NCBI GenBank assembly: GCA_945859605.1
Contig: OX243815.1
Coordinates: 42,295,459 to 42,359,458, forward strand
Source of the DNA: Lumbricus rubellus
Lineage: Eukaryota > Annelida > Clitellata > Crassiclitellata > Lumbricidae
Direction of reading: 5' to 3'
DNA length: 64,000 bases
The notes beneath the pieces were generated by a model. The model was not told the DNA's origin. It worked only from the letters and a program-made list of their open reading frames with translations, and ran no database searches. Below, piece by piece: positions 45,567-57,244 of the stretch (position 1 is the stretch's first letter; every line of letters begins with the position of its first letter). The translations under genes were made by a program, and so were the position numbers.

Positions 45567-47621
45567 ATGAGACTTCGTCCAAGCGAAATCCTGTTTACAC
45601 AAGACAGCATAGGTGGCAGATTCCAAAACAGTATGTTCCTGACAAAAACTCTCGAAGAACTGCTCTACAGAAGAATAACGCCCGATGACATTCCGCCAAT
45701 CGAAGTCGTTCATCTGAATGGATCATTTTGGGCGCTGACAGGAAACAGACGATTGTATCTTTACAGAAAACTTCAATGCTTGGGTATAAATGAGACCATA
45801 CCAGTCGTTGAAAGGCTTCAAAACGACCACGGAGTCATGAATCAGCTTCGTAGACGCATGACTACAGACACAATGGGGAAAACGATAGAGTGTAGACAGT
45901 CAAAGGCCGATATTATGATGAACAACATCATTGAAAACTGGAAGATGCGACAACAAACTTCGAATGCTAACGAGCAACCATTGTTCACAAGATGCACGGC
46001 AGACTTGAACGACAACACGCCTACTCAATTTTTCAATCCGACACCAAAGACAAGTGTGTCAATACCTCGCCAATTTAAAAAGACTGCTACCGAAAACTAT
46101 CTTTCAGATTCAGGTAATTCACTTGATAGATTTGGACAGAAAATTGAATTGCAGAGTGACTTTCAAGACTGTTCCGAACGATCGGCCAACGATAGGACAT
46201 CGTCCATTGCAAGCGTCAACAGAACATTTTCAATTGGCAGAAATAGCACAAGCAAGTATCAAGAAGGATACACACCGCTAAGATATCTATTACAATCTGA
46301 TGCCATGAAAAATAAACAGCCCCAAATAAAGCCCAATGAGAATATTATCCATGGGGAAAAGAATATTCCTCCGTCGATCAACATCTCTTATGGAAATGCA
46401 AGCCCAAAATCGCAGAAGCATGCTGAAGGTCAATTAATATTAGGCATAACATCTTCAGGCAACGCAGCCAGTGTCCAAACAGCGGCAAACCAAAGTACGA
46501 ACCATCTTCAGACTCACACAGAGGCGACTGAAAAAGAGAAAGTAAAAACAACAGCAGCAACGAGTTATATTTACAGTGGTCTACAAGAAAATAGGTTGTA
46601 TCTACAGAAGTCTGCTATGCAGAAGACAACGGATATCGCGACGAAAACGCCACTGACAATTAATTCTTTCACTAGCCAGCCAAATAATCCGCATGCTCAG
46701 GTTTCTGCTCATCAAACTGAGGCCGAGTTGGGCAAGACAACACCAGTCAAGAGTCACCTGTGGAGAATTCAACAGGACAGAGCGTATGCACAGTCCATTC
46801 ATCAGCATACTGAACAAGAAGCTGCCAAGAAAATTCCAACTGCAACTAACTTGGGCATTCGACAGCCAAGGTCGTATGCGCAGGCTTCATTTGAAAGCAT
46901 TCCAGGCGATGCTTCGAGGACAAATCTATCGATGAGTAGCATTTACAGCAACCGACAAGCAAGAGCGGATTCTAAGGCGTCCGTTCAACCCACGATTACA
47001 AAGGCAGCTATAATGTCGCCAACGATGAGTATTGTTTCCAGTAGCCAGCAGGTTATTCCGCATTCTCAGACCTCTGCTCAAGATTCGAAAGTTCATGCGG
47101 CAAAAGTATTGGCAATGATAAGAAATTCGGCCAGCAGCCAACAAAATAAACCGCACAACGAGGCTGCTTTTCAACTCAGAGCAGTAGCACAGGCTCCGAT
47201 AACAAGGTCAGTAATTGGTATTATTGACCGCAGCCAGCAAAATAGACCGCGTGACGCGGTTTCTTTTGAACACAAATTGGCCGAAGCTGGGAAAACAGAG
47301 ACACCGAAGAGTAGGCTAATATTTACACCAGCCAGCAAACTTGCAGCCGATTCTCAGGCGTCCGTTAAACCCACTATAGCAAAAGCAGCTATAATGGCGC
47401 CAAAGATGAGTACTGTTTCCAGTAGTCAGCAGGTTATTCCGCATTCTCAAACTTCTCTTCAATATGCGAAAGCTCTTGCAGCGAAACTATTGGCAATGAG
47501 AAGGAAATCTTCCAGCAGCCAACAAAATAAACCGTACAACGAGGCTGCTTTTCAACCCACAGCAGCAGCTCCAAAAACAAGGTCATCACTCATCGATTGG
47601 TATGAATCGTATGATTATTGA
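45567..47621 (+). CDS. Large single-exon protein with ParB/sulfiredoxin-like N-terminal domain
   Basis: A 684-codon ORF without interruption; start context AAAATGA. Residues 1-85 (RPSEILFTQDSI, then ITPDDIPPIEVV, ALTGNRRLYLYRKL and ETIPVVERL) look like the ParB/sulfiredoxin-like fold found in orphan eukaryotic and viral proteins. The GNRRL segment corresponds to the conserved Arg pair of that family; this assignment is from memory of the family pattern. The remaining 600 residues are low-complexity, rich in Gln, Ser, Ala and Thr, with a near-duplicate block at residues 468-553 and 595-680 (both have SSQQVIPHSQTS and SSQQNKP). Gln-Asn/Arg-Pro motifs recur throughout. A TTTATTGCAG acceptor-like site ends at 45540, so a 5' UTR exon is possible. 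Neighbours suggest no function. It may be a domesticated mobile-element gene. Confidence 0.65.
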   Translation: MRLRPSEILFTQDSIGGRFQNSMFLTKTLEELLYRRITPDDIPPIEVVHLNGSFWALTGNRRLYLYRKLQCLGINETIPVVERLQNDHGVMNQLRRRMTTDTMGKTIECRQSKADIMMNNIIENWKMRQQTSNANEQPLFTRCTADLNDNTPTQFFNPTPKTSVSIPRQFKKTATENYLSDSGNSLDRFGQKIELQSDFQDCSERSANDRTSSIASVNRTFSIGRNSTSKYQEGYTPLRYLLQSDAMKNKQPQIKPNENIIHGEKNIPPSINISYGNASPKSQKHAEGQLILGITSSGNAASVQTAANQSTNHLQTHTEATEKEKVKTTAATSYIYSGLQENRLYLQKSAMQKTTDIATKTPLTINSFTSQPNNPHAQVSAHQTEAELGKTTPVKSHLWRIQQDRAYAQSIHQHTEQEAAKKIPTATNLGIRQPRSYAQASFESIPGDASRTNLSMSSIYSNRQARADSKASVQPTITKAAIMSPTMSIVSSSQQVIPHSQTSAQDSKVHAAKVLAMIRNSASSQQNKPHNEAAFQLRAVAQAPITRSVIGIIDRSQQNRPRDAVSFEHKLAEAGKTETPKSRLIFTPASKLAADSQASVKPTIAKAAIMAPKMSTVSSSQQVIPHSQTSLQYAKALAAKLLAMRRKSSSSQQNKPYNEAAFQPTAAAPKTRSSLIDWYESYDY

Positions 47622-47696
47622 CACCAGATAGCGACAAAGTTTATCTCGGTTTGACGACGAAGTGCTGAAGACAGAGTCTCCGACAGCAGGCCGACG

Positions 47697-47972
47697 CTTT
47701 CCCCGAGCAGAGGGGCACTTGCCCCCTGGAAAGAGGAAACCTATTTTCTAACTGCTACTTTTTGGTTGATAACAAATTTCTTTGCACGAAAGAAACTACA
47801 TTCATGAAAAAATTAAAATGTGATATTGAGAAATTTACATTAAGAAACCTCCGTAAAAATACCAACGTATGTTCTTAATTTCCTGCTTTGCACTTTCAGC
47901 CTCTTGCTGCAAAAAACCTTAACCGTGACCACCGAGTTTTGGGCATCCTGCAAAAATTGCTGCGGGCGTCCA
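47697..47972. mobile_element. Second copy of the GGGCGCCCGCA-end MITE, left end lost
   Basis: Collinear with 31715-31983 (GGGGCACTTG, CTACTTTTTGGTTG, TTAATTTCCTGC, TGCGGGCGTCCATG) but diverged and missing the left terminus. It starts about 75 bp after the ORF above. Confidence 0.8.
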
Positions 47973-48801
47973 TGGTGTTCTTAATCTCATAAAGGATGGA
48001 TCTCAAGTAGTGAGTGGTTAAATGTGAGGACTGTCAAAAGAAGAAATCAAGCCTAATTCTTCTTTTCTGCAGTTAAAATAAAATTAATAATAGAACCGAA
48101 GGAGAGTGCAAAGAAAACTGAAAATAGAGTTCTTATTCTTTTTTTATAGCAAGCCAAAAGGAATGTTTACACAAAACTGTTGCTATAACAATCTTCGTAC
48201 ACGTATACCTATTACCTCAATCACACATGAAAGCAGTTGACAATAAGCTTTGTCCATATGATGAAGGGATGATCACAAATTATTACTAGAGTGGAATTCA
48301 ACTGTTGGCAGCAACGCAAGGCGTTCATCAGATCCAATTATTATTTGAGGGGGAGGTTAGCGGAAATCTACCTCACCGTCTTGTTGATATTCGGCTCTTC
48401 TTACTCACTCCCCGGAATTTCCAAAATATCTCTGCGCAACACAATGAATATGTACGCATACACCTACTCTAAGTCTTATATAATAAGAAGCCCGCAAGAT
48501 GAAGGTTATTTTAGTGACTTAGTAAGTTAGTAGCCATGCAGGCCGACGTTGTCGTATAGACTAGACTCTTGCCTTCAACCTTCCTCGATACGAGGGTTGG
48601 TGACTAGACTCTAGAGCCTCAAATAATTTTTACGAAACAACATGTCTCCAGACAATTGTCTTTCACCCGTTTACAGGACGCAGCGCCATAAGTGCCTGTT
48701 TGCCAAACATCAGTACAAGAGGACTACCCTACTCACAGGCTAGCCGACCATTCATATGCCTTGCTGTAGCCTACCTGGACTTTCAACCGAGGTTTATTTT
48801 T
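47973..48801. other. non-coding stretch upstream of linker gene A
   Basis: No supported ORF. The end of this interval is the promoter region of the next gene. Confidence 0.5.
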
Positions 48802-48809
48802 GCATAAAA
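48802..48809 (+). promoter_or_regulatory. Candidate TATA box of linker gene A
   Basis: GCATAAAA at 63-70 bp before the ATG, placing a start site near 48832. Confidence 0.5.
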
Positions 48810-48871
48810 GACCCAGATGTAGAACCTTAGCTTCAGGATCCGTTTGTGAAGACATTGGAGCAACGAAGACA

Positions 48872-49157
48872 ATGAAGTTTCTTGTATTACTTTCTTTATC
48901 TGTTTTCTATTTACTGTGCATTGAAATCAGATCGAGTGAAGCCTATTATAGCGGATGGTATGGAACTTCATATAATAATAATAGGCCTAATTATTATGAA
49001 GCAAGAAATCAGCGCCAATTGACGAGGAATGCCTACGTCATAGCCGAACTTGGGGATCGATTGGTAAAGTTGAAGACGAAACTCGGGCAGCTGGAGTCAG
49101 TTACGTCTCTGAAGAAAATCTACAGCGATATAGCATTCAGAGTTGGGAGACTCGAAG
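48872..49157 (+). CDS. Linker A exon 1: signal peptide and coiled coil
   Basis: Donor GTAGGT after CTCGAAG. One TAGGCCTA octamer (48982) falls inside the coding sequence. Confidence 0.8.
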
Positions 49158-49395
49158 GTAGGTCTAACAGTGGCAAGCTCTAAAGTTTACTTACTTTTAT
49201 GCATCTAGTAAGGTCTGGCGCGTGCGATGTTCGGTCGGCGTGGCAAGGTGTGGAAATCAAACGGCGTGTCAAGACTGTCGACAGGAACCAAGTTGAGACT
49301 GTATAGGCCTTTAGCCCTTGTAGTGCCAGTATTGCTTTATATATCGGAGTGTTGGTGCTTGCGAAAAGAGGACGAAATGAGACTGGAGGAGGGCA

Positions 49396-49466
<71 letters not shown>

Positions 49467-51132
49467 ACAGCAATTAAACTCAATCAATATTATAGTCATG
49501 CTAGTTGTAACATGATTATAATTGCTTTTTCTTGATTAACAAAGCAGGTTTATTTACATGCAAGGTGTTTTTATGTGGATGCTAATTGCTAAGTCACTTA
49601 ATAGATTTCTGCAGGCACGAAGATCATGGGCGCATCTCGGCACCCGAATGCCCCCGTGCTGGGGTTACCTTCAAGTGGTTCTGGACCTCACAAAAGCAGA
49701 TAAGACTCAACTAAATAAAATGGCTTTCAACATAATCACATAAAGAAAATATGTTCAATCCGATTTAACGAGTTATTGATACGTGATTTTCGGATGCTTA
49801 CAGGTACAGGGTGCAATGCTAATCAGATGCAATGCGGTGGAAAGAGTCGCCAGTGTGTCTCCGAGTTGCTCGCCTGTGATGGAGTGAAGGACTGCAAGAA
49901 TGGAAAGGACGAGGATCCAGTTTTCTGCGACAGTAAGCAGTCAGAAACTTAGCTTCAACGCATTTTTATTTCACCTTTTTTATTGGGTGGCATTCGAATG
50001 GCGCTTTAGAAGTTTGGATATTACGATTACTCGCTTGCTAGAATAAGTGTCTATACATGTGAATAAATGCGTATTCATTGGTGCTGCTATATTATATATG
50101 TGCCAAAATGGAGTCGGTAACACTCCAAGCCTAAGTCTACATGTATGTGGCCTACGACTTTGGCTAAGAAATTTCTCTCCTATTCTTAGACTGTGTCACT
50201 TTTAACATGATATCTGCATAGCACAACTGTGTATTATGCATTGAATCACGCAGCAGGGTCAAGCCAGAGTTAGTCTACAACACTGCTTTCCTACACAAGC
50301 CTACTATACTTAAGTGATGCTTGACACTGGCGATAGAATGGCTTGCGTGCCGAAAAGGGTTTAGAGTTTAGACTATTATTATTGTGGAGAAAAATTCTAT
50401 AATATATTAATCTATAACTGTCAAGCTGTGTGTGAACAGTCCTTTTAATTGCTACAAATATTTTCATTTTCAATAAATAAGTTATAGTCATCATTACTCA
50501 GCGTTTGCTATCAACAACATCTTGAGAATCAATTTGCATCTAGGAGTTCAGACCAGACAACAGGTGAGAGTCAAGCTGACTCGCAATCTGTCACATCAAA
50601 CGTCTGGGTTAATTTTAATTTTTATTAGGCTGGAGCCTTAACATTGTTGTCAATTCAGAAGTCAGATGTTTCTATCTATTCTTTTGCTTGATCTTCAGCA
50701 TCTGCTCTGAAGCCTCCCACTGCGTACACAGCCACGGTTGACCTGTCCCGTTGCATGCCTGGACGGGGACATGTCTACAATTTCAGAACCCAATTTCGGA
50801 CACTTCATCGCAGCAAGATCTTCCCATCTCGTCTGACTTTCACGGAGTACGTCCAGAGCTACGTCGGCAGTCAGCTGGTTATGACAACACACTCGACAGG
50901 CGAGTTCCATAGAGGAACCAGGAGATACAGAGCCTACACACCAGAGGATGTCGGTCTTTGGAGTGAATGCTTTAGCCCGGAAGATAACACCGAACAATTC
51001 TACTGCCGTACGTTCAAGTCGCAACGCAAGACGGATCTTCGTGTGCCCTGTGTGCGCCATTTTGTAATGAATGTAGTGAAGACGACAAAGTCTAAGTTGA
51101 AGGCAAACCGATATCGGTCTGTCAGATCGTAG
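48872..51132 (+). CDS. Extracellular haemoglobin linker-like gene A, three exons
   Basis: Probable secreted subunit of the annelid hexagonal-bilayer haemoglobin, where linkers hold globin dodecamers together. Exons 48872-49157, 49804-49932 and 50699-51132 join with phase-1 introns to 282 residues. Residues 1-24 are a signal peptide (MKFLVLLSLSVFYLLC, cleavage probably after SSEA). A heptad-like coiled coil follows (AELGDRLVKLKTKLGQL to RLEG). Exon 2 is a complete LDL-A module with six cysteines and the calcium-binding DG-KD-DED pattern. Exon 3 is a domain with four cysteines (SRC, SEC, FYC, VPC). The order coiled coil, LDL-A, beta domain is that of linkers; other LDL-A proteins rarely have it. 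I chose the ATG at 48872 over the upstream frame because it starts a clean signal peptide 3' of the TATA-like box. A second in-phase terminal exon lies at 53123-53535. Confidence 0.75.
49227..49395 (+). mobile_element. Non-LTR retrotransposon fragment (reverse transcriptase C-terminal part)
   Basis: The frame reads KVWKSNGVSRLSTGTKLRLY, then VLLYISECWCLRKEDEMRL. This resembles the LLYGSETW-type segment downstream of the RT core in LINEs. It is followed directly by (GAT)n and lies in intron 1 of linker gene A. Confidence 0.65.
49396..49466. repeat. (GAT)n microsatellite
   Basis: About 23 GAT units directly after the LINE fragment. Confidence 0.97.
49804..49932 (+). CDS. Linker A exon 2: LDL-A module
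   Basis: Acceptor TTACAG and donor GTAAGC. Six Cys in LDL-A spacing, with ACDGVKDCKNGKDEDP as the calcium-site region. Confidence 0.88.
49933..50698. other. linker A intron 2, nothing recognised
   Basis: AT-rich intron. Its first part is duplicated at 51867-51935. Confidence 0.55.
50699..51132 (+). CDS. Linker A exon 3: C-terminal domain
   Basis: Acceptor GATCTTCAG, phase 1. Contains HRSKIFPSRLTFTEY, GLWSECFSPEDNTEQFYC and a basic tail, with TAG at 51130. Confidence 0.85.
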
Positions 51133-51337
51133 TGAGTTATAAAACGAATATTCAATTAATTATTATTGAAGCATCTATATCGATAGCATCCCAAATTTTT
51201 AATCAGTTGTGTATTGTTTCGCTATAATTATTGTCATAAAATTTGGCTTTGCATAATTTCTCTGTTTCTAAATTCTGTGCAATATGAACTGTTAATCATA
51301 CGTCTTATGTATAAGACTAGTAGGCCTATGCATGTAC

Positions 51338-51570
51338 ATGGGGCACGGCGGTGTATTGGTAGCGTCGGAGCATCGAAGCCGGAAGGTTCCAGATTCGAAT
51401 CCACCTCAAGCCGCCACGGAGGGACCTGGAGGTAGGGTCCTTCACTCGCAATTGCTGAGGCGCTTCGGCGTGAAACTCCGAAGCAGTGTTCGCGCTGTAG
51501 TCGGGGGCGCCTTTGAGTAGAGAGACGAAAAGTGTGCTATAAAAATGGAGCAATAAATAAATGAATAAAA
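51338..51570 (+). mobile_element. tRNA-derived SINE copy 5
   Basis: Tail-to-head intact copy: GGGGCACGGCGGTGTATTGG, a GATTCGAATCC B box, body GGGGGCGCCTTTGAGTAG and an ATAAATAAATGAATAAA tail. Confidence 0.88.
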
Positions 51571-51837
51571 TTCTAAATTTCATTGACTTGAGTTGCCACC
51601 AAGCAGCCTAACTTTAGTTTACATCATTCTGTAGACTGTCATTAAACATTGACCGAAATGTGAATCAGGGGCCAAATTTATGACGGTGTCTTAGCCTAAC
51701 TACCACCTAACCCCTAAGATGCGACTAGCAACGACATCACTTTGTGCTTGCGACATGTGCTATTCATTAAATGCTTTGGCTCTAAAACACTCTTTGATGG
51801 TCTAAGAAGGGTCGAAGTGGATGAAATATACTATTCA
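51571..51837. other. non-coding stretch, nothing recognised
   Basis: Ends with GATGAAATATACTATTCAA, which recurs at 52801-52819. Confidence 0.5.
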
Positions 51838-51866
51838 AAAGGACGAGGATCCAGTTTTCTGCGACA
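51838..51866 (+). pseudogene. Truncated duplicate of the linker LDL-A exon
   Basis: The last 29 bases match 49904-49932, including the GTAAGC donor and adjoining intron. The first 100 bases of the exon are missing. Confidence 0.85.
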
Positions 51867-52110
51867 GTAAGCAAATGGAAACAACTTAGCTTCAGCTCAT
51901 TTTTATTTCACCATTTATGTTGGTTGAACGTCTTTCTTAGTAGGCCTATATTTCGAACTTCTTTAGTGGATAACCATTTCTCGGGATGAGGTTGCCAACA
52001 TCCAGTTAGTCAGGTGTTGGTTGGATCGCCTGTGGCTACTCGTGTTCCAATTTCCGGATTGCTATGTACAGGTCACTTTGACAATAAATGTAGGCCTATT
52101 CGATATTAAC

Positions 52111-52543
52111 CATAGATGTAAAAAACCATGAAAACGAAATAAAAAACGGTAAAAAACGACGTTTTTTCAAAATAATAAAAAACCACAAAAAACGATAAAA
52201 AGCGGAAACGGAAAATAATTTGACTTTGTTACATCTAAAACCGCATTTTAACCATGAAAGTCTTGATTAGGAACCTACTGCACGTAGGCTATCTCTTAAA
52301 TGACGATGTTAAACGATGAAATAATGACTTTAGTTATAGTTGGATCCTTGAGAGTTGGCGGAAAACATAAGAAATATCAGAAAAAATAAAAATTAAGGAA
52401 AATAATAATAGAAAGTAAATGAATAAATAAAGATAAAGAAAAAATAAAAAAACCATAAAAAACGATGGGAAAAATAAAAAACGAAAAAAACGACGTTTTT
52501 GGGAGAGAATAAAAAAACGGAAAAAACGTTTTTTGCAACTATG
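52111..52543. mobile_element. hAT-like MITE with perfect 8-bp target duplication
   Basis: Ends CATAGATGTAAAAAAC and GTTTTTTGCAACTATG. The octamer ATATTAAC flanks both sides (52103-52110 and 52544-52551). The interior is A-rich with AAAAAACGACGTTTTT blocks. Confidence 0.9.
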
Positions 52544-52551
52544 ATATTAAC

Positions 52552-53122
52552 ACTGCCCTACATTTGGGTCAAATTCTGTGTTTTCGCGAAGCAGTAGGCT
52601 GAAGATAGTCTAAAAGTTTTATATATATAAATGCTCGCATAGGTTAACCGCACAGTTGTGTAAGAAGACACAGATAAGGAGAGGACTGCCCATTACTAGA
52701 CTATCGTACATCCTCAAACAAAACTCATACACTAATTCCTCTTCCTACCTCCCTTCCATGAATCCCTAGAAGATTGCTTGATGAGCAAGACGCTTTTTAG
52801 GATGAAATATACTATTCAAGCCGTTGATTAAAACAGTTTATTGTGTATCAAAGCGCGATTTGCAATTGGTGAATGAAACTATTATAGTAAGAAGGCTATG
52901 CTTGTGAATAGTTCATTCATTGGTGCTGTTATGTAACAAAATTTTAGTCGCTAACACTTCAATCATTTTGCATCTAGGAATTTAGATCAAACCTCAAATG
53001 AAAGGCAACTTGATCCACAATCTGTGTTTATTTTTATTTTGGGAGGATTAAACTTAACCTTTAAAATGGTTGTCAGTTGAGAGGAAGCCAGATGTCTCCT
53101 GCCATTCTTTTTTTATCTACAG
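52552..53122. other. non-coding stretch before duplicated linker exon
   Basis: The later part (from about 52980) is a diverged copy of the end of linker A intron 2. Confidence 0.6.
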
Positions 53123-53535
53123 CGTCCGCTCTGAAGCCTTCCACCGAGTACACAGCCACGATTGACCTCACCCGTTGCTTGCGTGGAAGGAAGCATGTCC
53201 ACGATTTCCGAACCAAATTTCTGACACTTCATCGCAGCAAGATCTTTCCATCTCGTCTGACGTTCACGGAGTACATCGAGAGCTACGTCGGCGGTCAGCT
53301 GGCTATGAGTTTCATCACTACCGGCGAGTTCCAGAGAGGAACCAGGAGATACAGTGCCTACACACCAGGAAATATCGGTCTCTGGAGTGAATGCTTTAGT
53401 CCGGAAGACAACACTGAACAATTCTACTGCCATACGTTCAAGTCGCATCGGAAGTCGGACCTGTATGCGCCCTGTGTGCGTCATTTTGCATCACATCTAG
53501 TGAAGACAACCCGATATCAATCTGTCAGATCGTAA
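53123..53535 (+). CDS. Duplicate linker terminal exon (alternative exon 3 or gene relic)
   Basis: Acceptor TTTATCTACAG and the same phase 1 as exon 3 of gene A. It encodes a 137-residue intact homologue with SALKPSTEYTA, HRSKIFPSRLTFTEY, GLWSECFSPEDNTEQFYC and stop at 53533. All four cysteines are kept and the frame is clean. The only upstream exon 2 partner besides that of gene A is the 29-bp relic, so this exon must either be spliced alternatively to 49932, giving a 275-residue isoform, or be a remnant of a tandem duplicate. Confidence 0.7.
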
Positions 53536-54606
53536 TCGGTTATAAGACGACTTTAATTTGAATTATTGAAATACCTATATAATAATATCCTTTATTGGAC
53601 AATCCGGTTGACAGATAAAGAACTTGTTACTTATACAGAGTGGCCAGATTGAAGTTTAACATTGCAACAGTGTAGGTAGGCTATTGTTTTTATTTATGGG
53701 CATTAATAGCTATAGGCCTATATCTATAGCCTCTTACAAAAACATCAAGAGGTTCATCAGCTGCTAATTAATTAGTGGCTAGATTCTTATAACCAAAGTT
53801 ATCACGTTAAACTTAAATCAAATCCATTGTTGCCGTGCTCCTTGATCGCCTATAGGCCTAAGGTTATTTGAAAAGCCCGTTGGTCGAAAGCGTGTTCGTG
53901 AATCAGTTATGGAAATTATTAATGGCATCCTTGGAATGCTTCTTAGATTGAGACCATGGTCGGATTAGACTTACCAGAGCCATCTGGCGAGATAGGCCGA
54001 TTCATCGTTTATCATTTGTAATAGTTCAGCTTCAATTTTTCATAGTATAGCCTAAATATGAAACGATTGGTGATCAAACGCACATGTAATGAATGTTGAA
54101 GGCGTCAAGCGAATCTCCATTGCACCAGTGGCTACTCAGATGTCACTATTAGGCCTACGCTTGCATGGACTGTCCCAATTGTTCGGTTTATTCCCTAATT
54201 TACTATTAATTGTTTTCAACCACAAAAGTGTTCGAATTGTTTGTTATGGACTAGCCCTTGCTCGTACTAGGCCTAGTTCCTACAATAGGCCCTATATACA
54301 AAATGCAGCTTACATCTTAGACCTAGATGTTTATTCTCTATTTTTGAAACGACATTCGGCCTAAAAAGTTTAACCATTGACTAAACTCTGGCGCATCGTG
54401 ACAATTGAACGTGTGATACGTAAACAATTCTTTCAGACAAAGGAAACACGGTCTGAATAACTCCAAAGTCTAGACTCAGAACAGGACTAATAGGCATAGA
54501 GGCCAATGTTGCAACAGGATAAAGTGGTCGCGCTGCTTATAGCCTATTATAATATAATATATTATTACCGGCCATCACGACCGAATTGCATGCAAATTTT
54601 TAAGAC
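53536..54606. other. intergenic stretch between linker genes
   Basis: Four TAGGCCTA octamers lie near 53713, 53852, 54144 and 54267. A 91-codon frame at 54089 has no recognisable motif. Confidence 0.55.
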
Positions 54607-56486
<1,880 letters not shown>

Positions 56487-57019
56487 ACAGGGGCAACACC
56501 GTCGACCATTTATTCCGATATCTGTAGAGGGGCACAAAGCCCCTCTCCCTGCACGGCGCGAAGCGCCTCGGCGACCGTCCTTCGGCCGCTCGGTCATCCC
56601 CCCCCCCCCAAAGTTCGGGCCAAGTCTCCGCCTATGGAGATAGCGATTAAGTTTAGTTATACATTTCCAATTTTTTAAAATCAGTGTCACAGTTCACTTT
56701 TATCAAATATAATCATTTTATAGTATACAATGTAATGTTCGTGGAAATAAAGGCATCTCACTCACTAACATAGGTCTATGCCCTTTTAATCGAAGAACTG
56801 TCTTCATGATTTCAATGCATATCCTGGCATCGTCCAATACAATACAATACAATACGACGAAAGACAATGCACAACAATACAAGATGTTTTCATGCATGTA
56901 CAAATTTACAAGTCGACATTTGAATCACGCGGAGCAAGCGTTCAATGCAGATAATTATAATTGCAACGTTTCCCATAACATACTTCTACTACAGTTTTGG
57001 AGGCAGTAGAACAGAATGT
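56487..57019. other. 3' flank of linker B with a possible decayed MITE
   Basis: GC-rich 56525-56640 ends CTCCGCCTATGGAGA, similar to the right end of the 35836 MITE, but no matching left end is seen. A short (ATACA)n run lies near 56838. Confidence 0.4.
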
Positions 57020-57036
57020 AGCAAGCTCGGACATTC

Positions 57037-57170
57037 GACCAGTATAGCCTTGACTTTCGTCCAATCTGACCAGTATAGCCTTGACTTTCGTCCATTTGAC
57101 CAATACCAGCCTAAAAAACTGAGTGCCCGCGCAGTTTGACCAATATAGCCTTACTTTTTCAAATTCGGCG
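57037..57170. repeat. Tandem repeats in the Maverick terminal region
   Basis: GACCAGTATAGCCTTGACTT-type units start at 57037 and 57068, with shorter variants at 57098 and 57138 (spacing 31, 30 and 40 bp). Probably part of the terminal inverted repeat. Confidence 0.8.
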
Positions 57171-57244
57171 TCTGTCGTAAAAAAGTAAAAAAAGTAAAAA
57201 AAGTAAAAAAAAATTTCTCCGGCGTATACAAAATAACTGAAAAA

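Noticed and set aside
48800..48871. Upstream in-frame extension of linker gene A
   Set aside because: The 24 extra residues are polar and overlap the probable TATA and start-site region; the downstream Met begins a clean signal peptide.
56525..56640. MITE of the CATAGGCGTA family
   Set aside because: Only a right-end-like sequence is visible. Without a left end or target duplication it is listed only as a possible relic.
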